Source: Bacteroidetes bacterium QS_8_64_10 (GTDB taxonomy: Bacteria; Bacteroidota; Rhodothermia; Rhodothermales; Salinibacteraceae). From it: a stretch of 14,469 nt of DNA. Positions 6,365 to 13,170 of the stretch are shown piece after piece. Position numbers and translations under genes: made by a program. The stretch is from NCBI GenBank assembly GCA_003022505.1, contig PXTQ01000100.1, positions 1 through 14,469 of the forward strand. The letters are read 5' to 3'. The notes below the pieces were generated by a model. The model worked only from the letters and a program-made list of their open reading frames with translations. It ran no database searches and had not been told where the DNA came from. Position 1 is the stretch's first letter. Every line of letters begins with the position of its first letter.

Positions 6365-7597
6365 ATGCCAACCTTTCCATCCGTAGACGAACAACTCAAG
6401 CAAATACGCCGGGGCGCGGCGGAGATCATTCCAGAGGACGACTTGCGTGACAAGCTGGAGCGCTCCCGCGAGACCGGCGAGCCGCTGACCGTCAAGCTCG
6501 GCTGCGACCCCAGCCGCCCCGACCTGCACCTGGGCCACGCTGTCGTCTTGCGCAAGATGCGGCAGTTTCAGAACCTCGGCCACCGCGCCGTGCTCATCGT
6601 GGGCGACTTCACCGGCATGATCGGCGACCCCTCGGGCCGCTCTAAGACGCGCCCGCCGCTGACCCTGGAGGAGACGCGCGAGCACGGGCGCTCGTACTTC
6701 GAGCAGGCCTCGCGCATCCTGGACGAAGACCGCACCGAGATCCGCTACAACTCCGACTGGCTCGGTGAGATGTCGTTCGAGGACGTGATCGAGCTGGCGG
6801 CGAGCCACACCGTGGCGCAGATGCTGGAGCGCGACGATTTCGAGGAGCGTTACGAGGCCGGCAAGCCGATTGGCATCCACGAGTTTCTGTACCCGCTGGC
6901 GCAGGGGCAGGACTCGGTCGCCATCGAAGCCGACGTCGAACTCGGCGGCACGGATCAGAAGTTCAACCTGCTCGTGGGGCGCGCCCTGCAAGAAGCTGCC
7001 GGGCAGGACGCCCAGATTTGCCTCACGATGCCGATTCTGGATGGGACGGGCGGTGCCGAGAAAATGTCGAAGTCGCTGGGCAACTACATCGGCATCACCG
7101 AGCCGCCGGAGGAGATGTACGGCAAGACGCTCTCGGTACCGGACGATCTGATTTATCGCTACTTCGAGCTGGCCTCCGGCGTGCCCACGAGCGACCTGCC
7201 GCGCCTCAAAGAATTCGCCGCCGAGAACCCGCGGGATGCCAAGCACGAGTTGGCTGCCGCGCTCGTGGAGCTGTATCACGGTGAGGACGCTGCCAACGAG
7301 GCGCGCCGCCACTTCGAGCAGACGGTGGTGCGAGGCGACGTGCCCGACGACATCGAGGACTTTGCGCCGGACGCGCGTGATCCCGCGAGCGTGGGATTGC
7401 TCAACATCATGAGCGGGGCGGGCCTCACGGACTCGAACAGCGAGGCGCGCCGTCTGATCGAGCAGAATGCCGTCTCCATTGATGGAGACAAGGTGCAGGA
7501 CACGTCGCTCTTTGTGGATCTCACCGAGCGCGCGCCGTTCGTCCTGAAGGTCGGCAAGCGCCGCTACGTGCGTGTGGTGTGGAACGGTGCGGCTTGA
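6365..7597 (+). CDS. tyrS: Tyrosyl-tRNA synthetase (KMSKS type)
   Basis: TyrRS activates tyrosine with ATP and charges tRNA(Tyr). The 410-residue protein shows the class I signatures HLGH (residues 55-58, in PDLHLGHAVVL) and KMSKS (233-237), plus the tyrosine-pocket segments LIVGDFTGMIGDPSGRSKTR and ELGGTDQKFNLLVGR. A C-terminal S4-like RNA-binding region follows (about 345-400, SEARRLIEQNAVSIDGDKV). The KMSKS form rather than KFGKT places it in the second bacterial TyrRS group (TyrZ-like). Length and motif spacing are normal and no break is seen. It starts at ATG 6365 behind a heptad array. A strong palindrome at 7661 follows the gene. Confidence 0.97.
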   Translation: MPTFPSVDEQLKQIRRGAAEIIPEDDLRDKLERSRETGEPLTVKLGCDPSRPDLHLGHAVVLRKMRQFQNLGHRAVLIVGDFTGMIGDPSGRSKTRPPLTLEETREHGRSYFEQASRILDEDRTEIRYNSDWLGEMSFEDVIELAASHTVAQMLERDDFEERYEAGKPIGIHEFLYPLAQGQDSVAIEADVELGGTDQKFNLLVGRALQEAAGQDAQICLTMPILDGTGGAEKMSKSLGNYIGITEPPEEMYGKTLSVPDDLIYRYFELASGVPTSDLPRLKEFAAENPRDAKHELAAALVELYHGEDAANEARRHFEQTVVRGDVPDDIEDFAPDARDPASVGLLNIMSGAGLTDSNSEARRLIEQNAVSIDGDKVQDTSLFVDLTERAPFVLKVGKRRYVRVVWNGAA

Positions 7598-7660
7598 TTT
7601 TGAGGGGGCGGTGGGATGCATGAACCGCACCCGTTTGGCGTGGACGCCGAAAACATCCGT

Positions 7661-7685
7661 AGAGACGTTTCGCCGAAACGTCTCT
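7661..7685. repeat. Perfect 12-bp palindrome after tyrS
   Basis: AGAGACGTTTCG (7661-7672), one C, then its exact reverse complement (7674-7685). Drawn as RNA this is about a 10-bp stem with loop CGCCG. No T tract follows on the plus strand (GTGGTTAAAAAACG), so it is a poor intrinsic terminator. It may be a REP-like palindrome or the 3' end of the tyrS transcript. The rest of the gap 7598-7764 shows nothing I can name. Confidence 0.5.
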
Positions 7686-7764
7686 GTGGTTAAAAAACGC
7701 GACGTGCCGGAAACGGGGCGATTCTGTTCCAGAAAGACACATTCTCACCGGTTTGGGTCGAACG

Positions 7765-7986
7765 ATGCGTTTGCTTTCCTTGCTTTTCGCTGCCGCGCTG
7801 TTGATAGGCTGCGCCTCCAGTGAGGACGCTTCCGATGCGGAGCAGGCTATGACGAACGGCACCGTGCAAGCGTTCCGCGAGGGCGGGCTGGCCGTGCGCT
7901 TCCGCTACCGCGAGCGCTCGGGGGGCGTGATGACGACGCAGATGTGGGGCGCGAGCGTCGAGATTCTGGAGATCGAGCGGCGGTAG
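7765..7986 (+). CDS. Small putative lipoprotein of unknown function
   Basis: A 73-residue product starts MRLLSLLFAAALLIGCASSE, a clear type II signal peptide with lipobox LIGC and Cys16 as the lipidation site. The mature part is only about 58 residues, charged (AFREGGLAVRFRYRERSGG), and ends ASVEILEIERR. The pattern VQAFREGGLAVRFRY with the closing VEILEIERR suggests a single small beta-rich domain, but I do not recognise the family. I chose ATG 7765; a TTG four codons upstream is in frame but would spoil the signal peptide. It lies between tyrS and a convergent rnhA and is probably in the outer or inner membrane. Given the deletions in neighbouring genes, it could be a shortened version of a longer protein. 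Confidence 0.65.
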   Translation: MRLLSLLFAAALLIGCASSEDASDAEQAMTNGTVQAFREGGLAVRFRYRERSGGVMTTQMWGASVEILEIERR

Positions 7987-7988
7987 AT

Positions 7989-8042
7989 GGACGGCGGACC
8001 GCAGTCAGCAGACGGCGGCCTGTCGTCCGCGGTCCGCTGTCC
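7989..8042. terminator. GC-rich stem-loop built of heptads between convergent genes
   Basis: GGACGGCGGACCGC (7989-8002) pairs with GCGGTCCGCTGTCC (8029-8042) over 14 bp with one G-T wobble. The region reads as 7-base units (GGACGGC, GGACCGC, AGTCAGC, AGACGGC, then reverse-oriented GTCCGCG-type units). It sits between the convergent lipoprotein gene and rnhA, where a bidirectional terminator is expected, but neither side has a T tract. Confidence 0.45.
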
Positions 8043-8048
8043 CGATAG

Positions 8049-8489
8049 TCACCACTTGAACGGTTCCATTGCGGCCACGGCCAGCTCGTCCGCCTCAATG
8101 TTGAGCTGATCGTCGGCGTGGCCCTTCACCTTGATCCACTCCACGTCGTGACGCTCGGTTTCGTCGAGGAGCGCCTGCCACAGGTCTTTGTTTGCCACCG
8201 GCTTTTTGGACGAATTCTTCCATCCGTTATCTTGCCAGTTGGAGATCCAGTCCTGGTTGAAGGCGTTGGCGAGGTAAGCGCTGTCGGTGTGCAGGCGCAC
8301 GTGGGTCGGCTCCTCGAAGTGCCGGAGTGCTTTGAGCGCCGCCGTTAGTTCCATGCGGTTGTTCGTCGTCTGCTCCTCGCCGCCCGTCAGCGGCTCCTTG
8401 CCCGAATCCAGCAACAGCACGGCCGCCCAGCCGCCGGGGCCCGGATTGCCGCTGCACGCGCCGTCGGTGTATACGATGACTTCGTCCAT
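8049..8489 (-). CDS. rnhA: Ribonuclease HI
   Basis: RNase HI cleaves the RNA strand of RNA-DNA hybrids, removing R-loops and primers. The 146-residue product has the complete active site: Asp9 in VYTDGACSGNPGPGGW, Glu47 in NNRMELTAAL, Asp69 in LHTDSAYL, His124 in KVKGHAD and Asp134 in EADELA. The basic segment WKNSSKKPVANKDLW matches the substrate-handle region of E. coli-type enzymes. The start is ATG 8489 and the stop is at 8049. It is a single gene, convergent with the small lipoprotein gene and divergent from obgE. No break is seen. Confidence 0.96.
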   Translation of the reverse strand: MDEVIVYTDGACSGNPGPGGWAAVLLLDSGKEPLTGGEEQTTNNRMELTAALKALRHFEEPTHVRLHTDSAYLANAFNQDWISNWQDNGWKNSSKKPVANKDLWQALLDETERHDVEWIKVKGHADDQLNIEADELAVAAMEPFKW

Positions 8490-8552
8490 GATGGCTATCG
8501 CTGTTATTTTACGTCGGAGATCGTTTCATGCTGCGTGCTGTTTTCAGCCGGG

Positions 8553-8577
8553 TATTGCGTAATGCGTATTGCGTGGG
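8553..8577 (-). repeat. Heptad repeat, ACGCAWT family (reverse orientation)
   Basis: Units TATTGCG, TAATGCG and TATTGCG run in tandem, then TGGG. The 18 bases 8558-8575 are the exact reverse complement of 4192-4209. It lies in the 273-base gap between the divergent rnhA and obgE. That gap also has two similar stretches, GCGCGAACCGGTGCG (from 8647) and GCGCGAGCCGGTTGCG (from 8686), that could be operator half-sites. No gene is seen in it. Confidence 0.55.
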
Positions 8578-8762
8578 GTTGCTCGCATCCACGTTCTCGC
8601 CATTGCTTTTCGCACGTTGGTGATAGTACGGGTTTGCATGTCGGAAGCGCGAACCGGTGCGGGTCAATCCGTCGTGAAAACATCGCGCGAGCCGGTTGCG
8701 TGTAAAAGCGCGCGGTTTCACCTCCACACGTACTCACTTCCAAACGTCCACACTCAGTTGCC

Positions 8763-9697
8763 GTGCAATTCGTAGACGAAGTAACCATCAAGGTGAAGAG
8801 CGGCGACGGCGGGGCCGGCATGGTGGCGTTCCGACGCGAATCGTTCGTCCCGCGCGGCGGCCCGGCGGGGGGCGACGGCGGGCACGGCGGCTCAGTGGCG
8901 TTGGAGGCGGACGAGAACCTGCGCACGCTGCTCGACCTGCGCGCGTGCCGGCGGGCACAGTGGTGCGCGTGGCCGACACGGATCGCATCCTCGGCGACCT
9001 GACGGAGCACGGCGACCGGCTCACGGTGGCTGAGGGCGGGCGCGGCGGGCGCGGCAATGCGTTCTTCAAGTCCTCCACCAACCAGGCCCCGCGCAAGTCG
9101 CAGCCGGGCGAGCCGGGCGAGGAGCGCGCGATTACCCTCGAACTGAAGCTGCTGGCGGACGTGGGCCTCGTGGGGTTCCCGAATGCGGGCAAGAGCACGC
9201 TCGTCTCGACGCTCTCTGCCGCCAAGCCGGAGGTGGCCGATTACCCGTTCACGACGCTCGTACCGTCGCTCGGCATGGTGTACCTGAGCGAGTACCAGTC
9301 GTTTGCAATGGCCGACATTCCCGGCATCATCGAGGACGCGCACGAGGGCAAAGGGCTGGGGCTTCAGTTCCTGCGGCACATCGAGCGCAACGCCGTGCTG
9401 CTCTTTACGGTGCCGATCACCTCGAACGATCCCGCCGGAGAATATCAGACGCTCTTGGACGAGTTGCGTGCCTACAACCCGCATCTGACAAACAAGCCGC
9501 GCCTCGTGGCGCTCACCAAGATGGATGTGCTCGCCCCGGACGAGCGCGCGCTCGCTCCCGACCTCATGGAGGAGGCGTTTCCCGACGACGTGGAGGTGCT
9601 GCCGGTCAGCGCGGCGGCGCAGATTGGGTTGGAACAGCTGAAACGGGCGCTGTGGGAGCGCGTGGAGGGCGGCAAGCCGGCCGCGCAGGTGCGGTAG
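8763..9697 (+). pseudogene. obgE: Obg GTPase, broken by an internal deletion with frameshift
   Basis: ObgE/CgtA is an essential GTPase of large-subunit ribosome assembly and stress control. The frame from GTG 8763 gives a perfect Obg start (MQFVDEVTIKVKSGDGGAG, VPRGGPAGGDGGHGGSV, ENLRTLLDLR, 60 residues) up to 8942. The protein then resumes in another frame as RVPAGTVVRVADTD, GDLTEHGDRLTVAEGGRGGRG and FKSSTNQAPR, followed by a complete G domain: G1 GFPNAGKST, G2 DYPFTTLVP, G3 DIPGII, G4 LTKMD and G5-like SAA. It ends at TAG 9695-9697. About 29 residues of the Obg domain are missing at the join near 8940-8945: the block that normally reads like FRYKRHY...ERGxxGxxxxxxGxxGxD. The loss removes glycine-rich loops of the Obg fold and shifts the frame, so the gene is dead as written. 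Because Obg is normally essential, I suspect the sequence here. Confidence 0.88.
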
Positions 9698-9714
9698 CCC
9701 AATCGCGCGAATGC

Positions 9715-9837
9715 TTACAGTTCGGCGGTAGATAGCTCTTGGTATCGCTCGCGGGCCGCCTGCCCCCGTCCTTGCGGCGGGTCGGCGTCCTGCCACGCCG
9801 CGAAGAAGCGTCGGTAGGCGGCCTTTGCTTTCTTCGG
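9715..9837 (-). pseudogene. C-terminal remnant of a TPR-like gene
   Basis: Minus-strand frame between an in-frame TAG (9840-9838) and a TAA (9717-9715), 40 codons without a start. It contains AAYRRFFAAWQDADPP and QAARERYQELSTAEL. The AxYxxFxxxWxDADP pattern is what the last repeat of TPR-containing regulators and kinases often looks like, so this may be the tail of a lost gene. It fills part of the obgE-dprA gap (9698-9949). Recognition is by eye only. Confidence 0.35.
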
Positions 9838-9881
9838 CTATGGAAAGCTGATCCGTTTCAACTCTTGATTCACCTTGAACA

Positions 9882-9910
9882 TTGATTTCCATCCCACAGT
9901 GCGTATCTTG
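9882..9910 (+). promoter_or_regulatory. Candidate Bacteroidota-type promoter for dprA
   Basis: TTG at 9882-9884 and TATCTTG at 9904-9910 are 19 bases apart, close to the -33 TTG / -7 TAnnTTTG pattern of Bacteroidota primary-sigma promoters. The match of the -7 box is imperfect. The dprA ATG lies about 40 bases downstream. Confidence 0.35.
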
Positions 9911-9949
9911 TCTTATCAGAACAGCACGCAAGCCGAGAATGCCTGAACC

Positions 9950-11047
9950 ATGCCCCCATCGCCGGACGTATCGTCGTCGCAGCGAGCCGAAGAGCGCGCG
10001 CTCGTAGCGTTGTCGATGGTGCCGGGCGTGGGGCCGGGGCGCATCCGCTCGCTCGTGGCGCGGCTCGGATCGGGCACGGCGGTGCTGGAGGCGTCCACCG
10101 AGGCGCTCTGCGGCGTGCCCGGTATCGGCAAAAAGACCGCGCGGGCCATCCGTGAGTTCGACGCCGACGACGAGGCGCGCGAGCAGGTGGAGCGCGCTCG
10201 TCGTGCGAACGCCGCGCTCATCACGACGCAGGACGAGCGGTTTCCCAAGCTGCTGCGTCAGATCTACGATCCGCCCGCGTTTATGTGGATGCGCGGTGCC
10301 CTCCAACCGGAAGACGAGCGCGCTCTCGCGGTGGTGGGCACGCGGCGCTGCTCCGACTACGGGCGGCGCGTGGCCGAGGACCTGACGGGCGCACTTGCGC
10401 GGCGCGGCTTCACGATTGTGAGCGGGCTGGCCTACGGCATCGACGCGGCGGCCCACCGCGCGGCGCTGGAGGCGGGCGGGCGCACCGTGGCGCGGCGGAT
10501 CATCGAGGGGCCGGGTGCGGTGCTGTCGGAGTTTCCGATGGGCGCGGACCCGGACGCGGCCAACTTTCCGCGTCGCAACCGCATCGTGAGCGGCATGGCG
10601 CTGGGCGCGCTCGTGGTCGAGTCGCCCGGTGAGGGCGGGGCGCTCATTACGGCGCGGCTGGCCGTGGAGCAAAACCGCGAGGTGTTCGCCGCGCCGAGTT
10701 CGATCTACAACGACACCGGAGAAGGTTGTAATCGACTCATTCAGCGCGGGCACGCCAAGCTCGTCTTGTCGGTGGAGGACGTGCTGGAGGAGCTGAACGT
10801 GGACGCCGAGCCGGATCCCACGTCGGCGGATGCCGGATCGGAAAGCGAGCCGGAGGCCGACGCGCCGGCGTTAAACGACGAGGAGGAGCGGCTGATGGAG
10901 GCGCTGGGCCGCGAGCCGGAGCCGCTGGACGTGATTTGCGAGCGCTCCGGGATGGACGCCTCGGCGGCGCTCGTGCACCTGTTGCAGCTCGAATTCAAGG
11001 GACTGGTGCGCCAGCTCGCGGGCAAGCAGTTCTGCCGGAGCACGTGA
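9950..11047 (+). CDS. dprA: DNA-processing protein DprA, with an internal in-frame deletion
   Basis: DprA loads RecA on incoming single-stranded DNA during natural transformation. The 365-residue product has an N-terminal helix-hairpin-helix region (about 15-70, VPGVGPGRI and GVPGIGKKTA). The Rossmann core follows: FPKLLRQIYDPPAFMWMRG, VVGTRRCSDYGRR, FTIVSGLAYGIDAAAHRAAL, FPRRNRIVSGMALGALVVES, GGALITARLAVEQNREVFA. An acidic linker (about 283-310) leads to a C-terminal winged-helix domain (310-362, ERLMEALGREPEPLDVICE). Between GGRTVA (ending residue 181) and RRIIEGPGAVLSEFP about 17-18 residues are missing, the block usually reading VLGTGxDxxYPxxHxxLA. The loss is in frame, near base 10492. 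This segment belongs to the DNA-binding fold, so the protein may not work, though it remains translatable. The start is ATG 9950. Confidence 0.9.
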   Translation: MPPSPDVSSSQRAEERALVALSMVPGVGPGRIRSLVARLGSGTAVLEASTEALCGVPGIGKKTARAIREFDADDEAREQVERARRANAALITTQDERFPKLLRQIYDPPAFMWMRGALQPEDERALAVVGTRRCSDYGRRVAEDLTGALARRGFTIVSGLAYGIDAAAHRAALEAGGRTVARRIIEGPGAVLSEFPMGADPDAANFPRRNRIVSGMALGALVVESPGEGGALITARLAVEQNREVFAAPSSIYNDTGEGCNRLIQRGHAKLVLSVEDVLEELNVDAEPDPTSADAGSESEPEADAPALNDEEERLMEALGREPEPLDVICERSGMDASAALVHLLQLEFKGLVRQLAGKQFCRST

Positions 11048-11085
11048 CTGGTTTCAAAGCGGGTCCGCAAAACGTCTGCGGCCCC

Positions 11086-11234
11086 ACACGAGGCCGAAGG
11101 CCGACTGACGGAGCCGAAGGCGGAGTAAACGATAGACCAATGGCGATTGACGACCGCGTAAACGTCCAGAATTCGTCAGCCGTCGGTCGTCGTTTACTTC
11201 GCTACGCTACGTGAGTCGCCTGCGGCTCGTCTGT
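11086..11234. repeat. Long imperfect inverted repeat between dprA and the S41 protease gene
   Basis: Left arm 11086-11132 and right arm 11190-11234 are imperfect reverse complements over nearly their whole length, with an exact core AGTAAACGA / TCGTTTACT nearest the centre. The central 57 bases again show a 7-base rhythm: ACGATAG, ACCAATG, GCGATTG and ACGACCG, then reverse-oriented ATTCGTC, AGCCGTC and GGTCGTC. The element takes up most of the gap 11048-11384. It could be a small palindromic mobile repeat (MITE/REP-like) or a structured RNA; no open frame inside it looks like a gene. Confidence 0.55.
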
Positions 11235-11269
11235 CAAGCGAGATACCGGATAATTTTTACTCGAGCGCT

Positions 11270-11290
11270 AATCCCAAATCCAAAATCGAA
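11270..11290 (+). repeat. Heptad repeat AATCCCA-AATCCAA
   Basis: Three tandem 7-base units, AATCCCA, AATCCAA and AATCGAA, sit about 95 bases before the S41 protease start. This is another family with the same unit length as the other intergenic repeats of the window. The rest of the gap to 11384 shows an A-run at 11308-11315 and no gene. Confidence 0.5.
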
Positions 11291-11384
11291 AGCCGGGATC
11301 ATGCTCGAAAAAAAACGGTAAGCCTGTCTCGTGCGGCTGCCCGTTGCAACGAGCGCTTGAGCGTATCACCGAATTCTCTTCTCT

Positions 11385-13034
11385 GTGAAGTACCGAAAAG
11401 CTCTTTTATACGCAGTTCTGACGCTCGGCGTGGGTGTCGTCTTGGGCTTTGAGATTGCAGCTTGGCGCAGCGACGACGGAGCGTACGCCTCCATGCAGAA
11501 GATCCGCGACGCTTTTTTGCTGATCGAAAACAACTACGTCGAAGAGATTGACTCGTCGGTGCTGGCCGAGGCGGGCCTCGAGAACATGGTGGGCGCGCTC
11601 GACCCGCACTCCGTCTACATCAGCAAGGAGCGCATGGAGAGCGTCTCGGAGAGCTTCGAGGCATCGTTCGAAGGCATCGGCATCTCGTACGAGTTCGTGG
11701 AAGGCCCCGACGAGCGCGACACCATTGCGGTGATGAACGTCCTCCACGGCGGGCCGAGCGAGGAGGCGGGCCTGCAATCCGGGGACCGCATCATCGCCGT
11801 GGACGACTCCTCGGCGGTCGGCTTCTCGAAGAGCGACGTGCAGCACGCGCTGCGGGGGCCGCGCGGCACGCAAGTTGGCGTAACCGTGCGGCGGCCCATC
11901 ATTAGCGACACGCTGCACTTTACCATTACGCGCGACAAGATCCCGCTCCGCACCCTGGATGCCGCCTACATGGTTGGCGAGAAGACCGGATACGTCAAGC
12001 TAAACCGCTTCGCGCGCACCACCCACCAAGAGTTCACCCGCGCCGTGCGGGAGCTTAAAAAGAAAGGTATGGAGCGCATTACTCTGGACCTTCAGGGCAA
12101 TTCCGGCGGCTTCATGCGGATGGCCGTCAAGGTGGCCGACGAGTTTTTGAGTGGGGGGCAGACCATCGTTTCGGCGCGCGGGCGGCACGAGCGCTTCTCG
12201 CACGTGAGCAAATCGGACGACGGCGGCGCGCTCGAAGACATGCCCGTCATCGTGCTCGTAGATGAGCAGTCCGCCTCGGCCTCCGAAATCGTAGCGGGCG
12301 CGCTGCAAGACCACGACCGCGGCCTGATCGTGGGTCGTCGCACCTTCGGCAAGGGCCTCGTGCAGAAGCAGTATAAACTCAATGACGGCAGCGCCGTGCG
12401 CGTCACCATCTCGCGCTTCTACACGCCCAGCGGGCGGCTCATCCAGACGCCCTACGATCGCGGAAGCGACGAAGACTACTTCGAGACGAAAGCCGAACGC
12501 CACCGGCGCGACGCCGTGCGCAGCGCCGACGCCATCATCGAGAGCGCGCCCGACTCGTTCCGCTACGCGACGGAAGCGGGGCGCACCGTGCTCGGCGGAG
12601 GCGGCATTTTGCCGGATTTCGTCGTCGCGCCCGATTCGCTTTCGCCTTTCGCGCGGACCGCTCGCGGCAACAACCTGTTCACGCGCTTCGCCCGGCGCTG
12701 GCTGGACCGGCACGGCACCTCGCTGCGCGAGACGTGGCCGGACAAGGAGCGGTTCGTCAGCGGCTTCGAGAGCCGGAAGCTCTTCGATCCGTTTCTGGAA
12801 TTTGCCAGCGGCACGGGGCTTCGCCTCACGAACGAGCCGGATTCCAGCAAAAACTCGTCCTGGCGCGCGAAGGTGCGCGAGAGCCGCGAGCAAATCGAGA
12901 CGCTGCTGAAGGCGCACCTGGGGCGTCGCCTGTACGGGAGCGAAGGCTGGTATCCCGTCTTCAACACCATCAACTCGACGTATCAGGAGGCGCTCGGCAT
13001 GTGGAAACGTGCGGAAAAGCTGGCTTCTTCTTGA
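11385..13034 (+). CDS. C-terminal processing peptidase, S41 family
   Basis: S41 (CtpA/Prc) proteases degrade or trim periplasmic proteins from the C-terminus. The 549-residue product starts with a signal anchor (about residues 6-26, ALLYAVLTLGVGVVLGFEIA). An N-terminal helical region follows with LDPHSVYIS, then a PDZ domain (about 92-185, with GGPSEEAGLQSGDRIIAVD) and the catalytic core: TGYVKLNRF, ITLDLQGNSGGFM, and EQSASASEIVAGALQDHDRG with Ser298 as nucleophile. The general base is Lys323 in TFGKGLVQ, followed by Gln327. About 200 further residues include a family-typical IPTxG-like strand (GGILPDFVV) and a helical tail. The start is GTG 11385. It has its own terminator at 13063. No break is seen. 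It is ctpA-like, but I give no symbol because the subgroup is unclear. Confidence 0.94.
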   Translation: MKYRKALLYAVLTLGVGVVLGFEIAAWRSDDGAYASMQKIRDAFLLIENNYVEEIDSSVLAEAGLENMVGALDPHSVYISKERMESVSESFEASFEGIGISYEFVEGPDERDTIAVMNVLHGGPSEEAGLQSGDRIIAVDDSSAVGFSKSDVQHALRGPRGTQVGVTVRRPIISDTLHFTITRDKIPLRTLDAAYMVGEKTGYVKLNRFARTTHQEFTRAVRELKKKGMERITLDLQGNSGGFMRMAVKVADEFLSGGQTIVSARGRHERFSHVSKSDDGGALEDMPVIVLVDEQSASASEIVAGALQDHDRGLIVGRRTFGKGLVQKQYKLNDGSAVRVTISRFYTPSGRLIQTPYDRGSDEDYFETKAERHRRDAVRSADAIIESAPDSFRYATEAGRTVLGGGGILPDFVVAPDSLSPFARTARGNNLFTRFARRWLDRHGTSLRETWPDKERFVSGFESRKLFDPFLEFASGTGLRLTNEPDSSKNSSWRAKVRESREQIETLLKAHLGRRLYGSEGWYPVFNTINSTYQEALGMWKRAEKLASS

Positions 13035-13062
13035 ATAAAACGAAAAAATGTGTGATCGGCGT

Positions 13063-13090
13063 GGCGGATTTACCGCCGCTGTGTTTTTTA
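13063..13090 (+). terminator. Intrinsic terminator of the S41 protease gene
   Basis: GGCGG (13063-13067), loop ATTTA, CCGCC (13073-13077), then GCTGTG and six T (13084-13089). The stem can extend imperfectly outward. It lies about 30 bases after the protease stop, in the 136-base gap before the ExbB gene. Confidence 0.7.
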
Positions 13091-13170
13091 TAAACTTCTA
13101 CCGATGACTGGCGTGTCGTCCAGCACGTTTTATTACTCACCCGATTCTCATACCCAACCCGCAAAGACTC

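Noticed and set aside
6284..7630. A 448-codon minus-strand frame covering tyrS
   Set aside because: Antisense shadow of a complete TyrRS with HLGH and KMSKS motifs; no domain, and low-complexity composition.
8504..10753. A 749-codon open frame on the minus strand
   Set aside because: It lies opposite obgE and dprA, both identified by many motifs. The translation is Arg/His/Leu-rich with no domain; such frames are common opposite high-GC genes.
12000..12917. A 305-codon minus-strand frame in the S41 protease gene
   Set aside because: The protease frame carries Ser298, Lys323 and a PDZ domain; the reverse frame has none.
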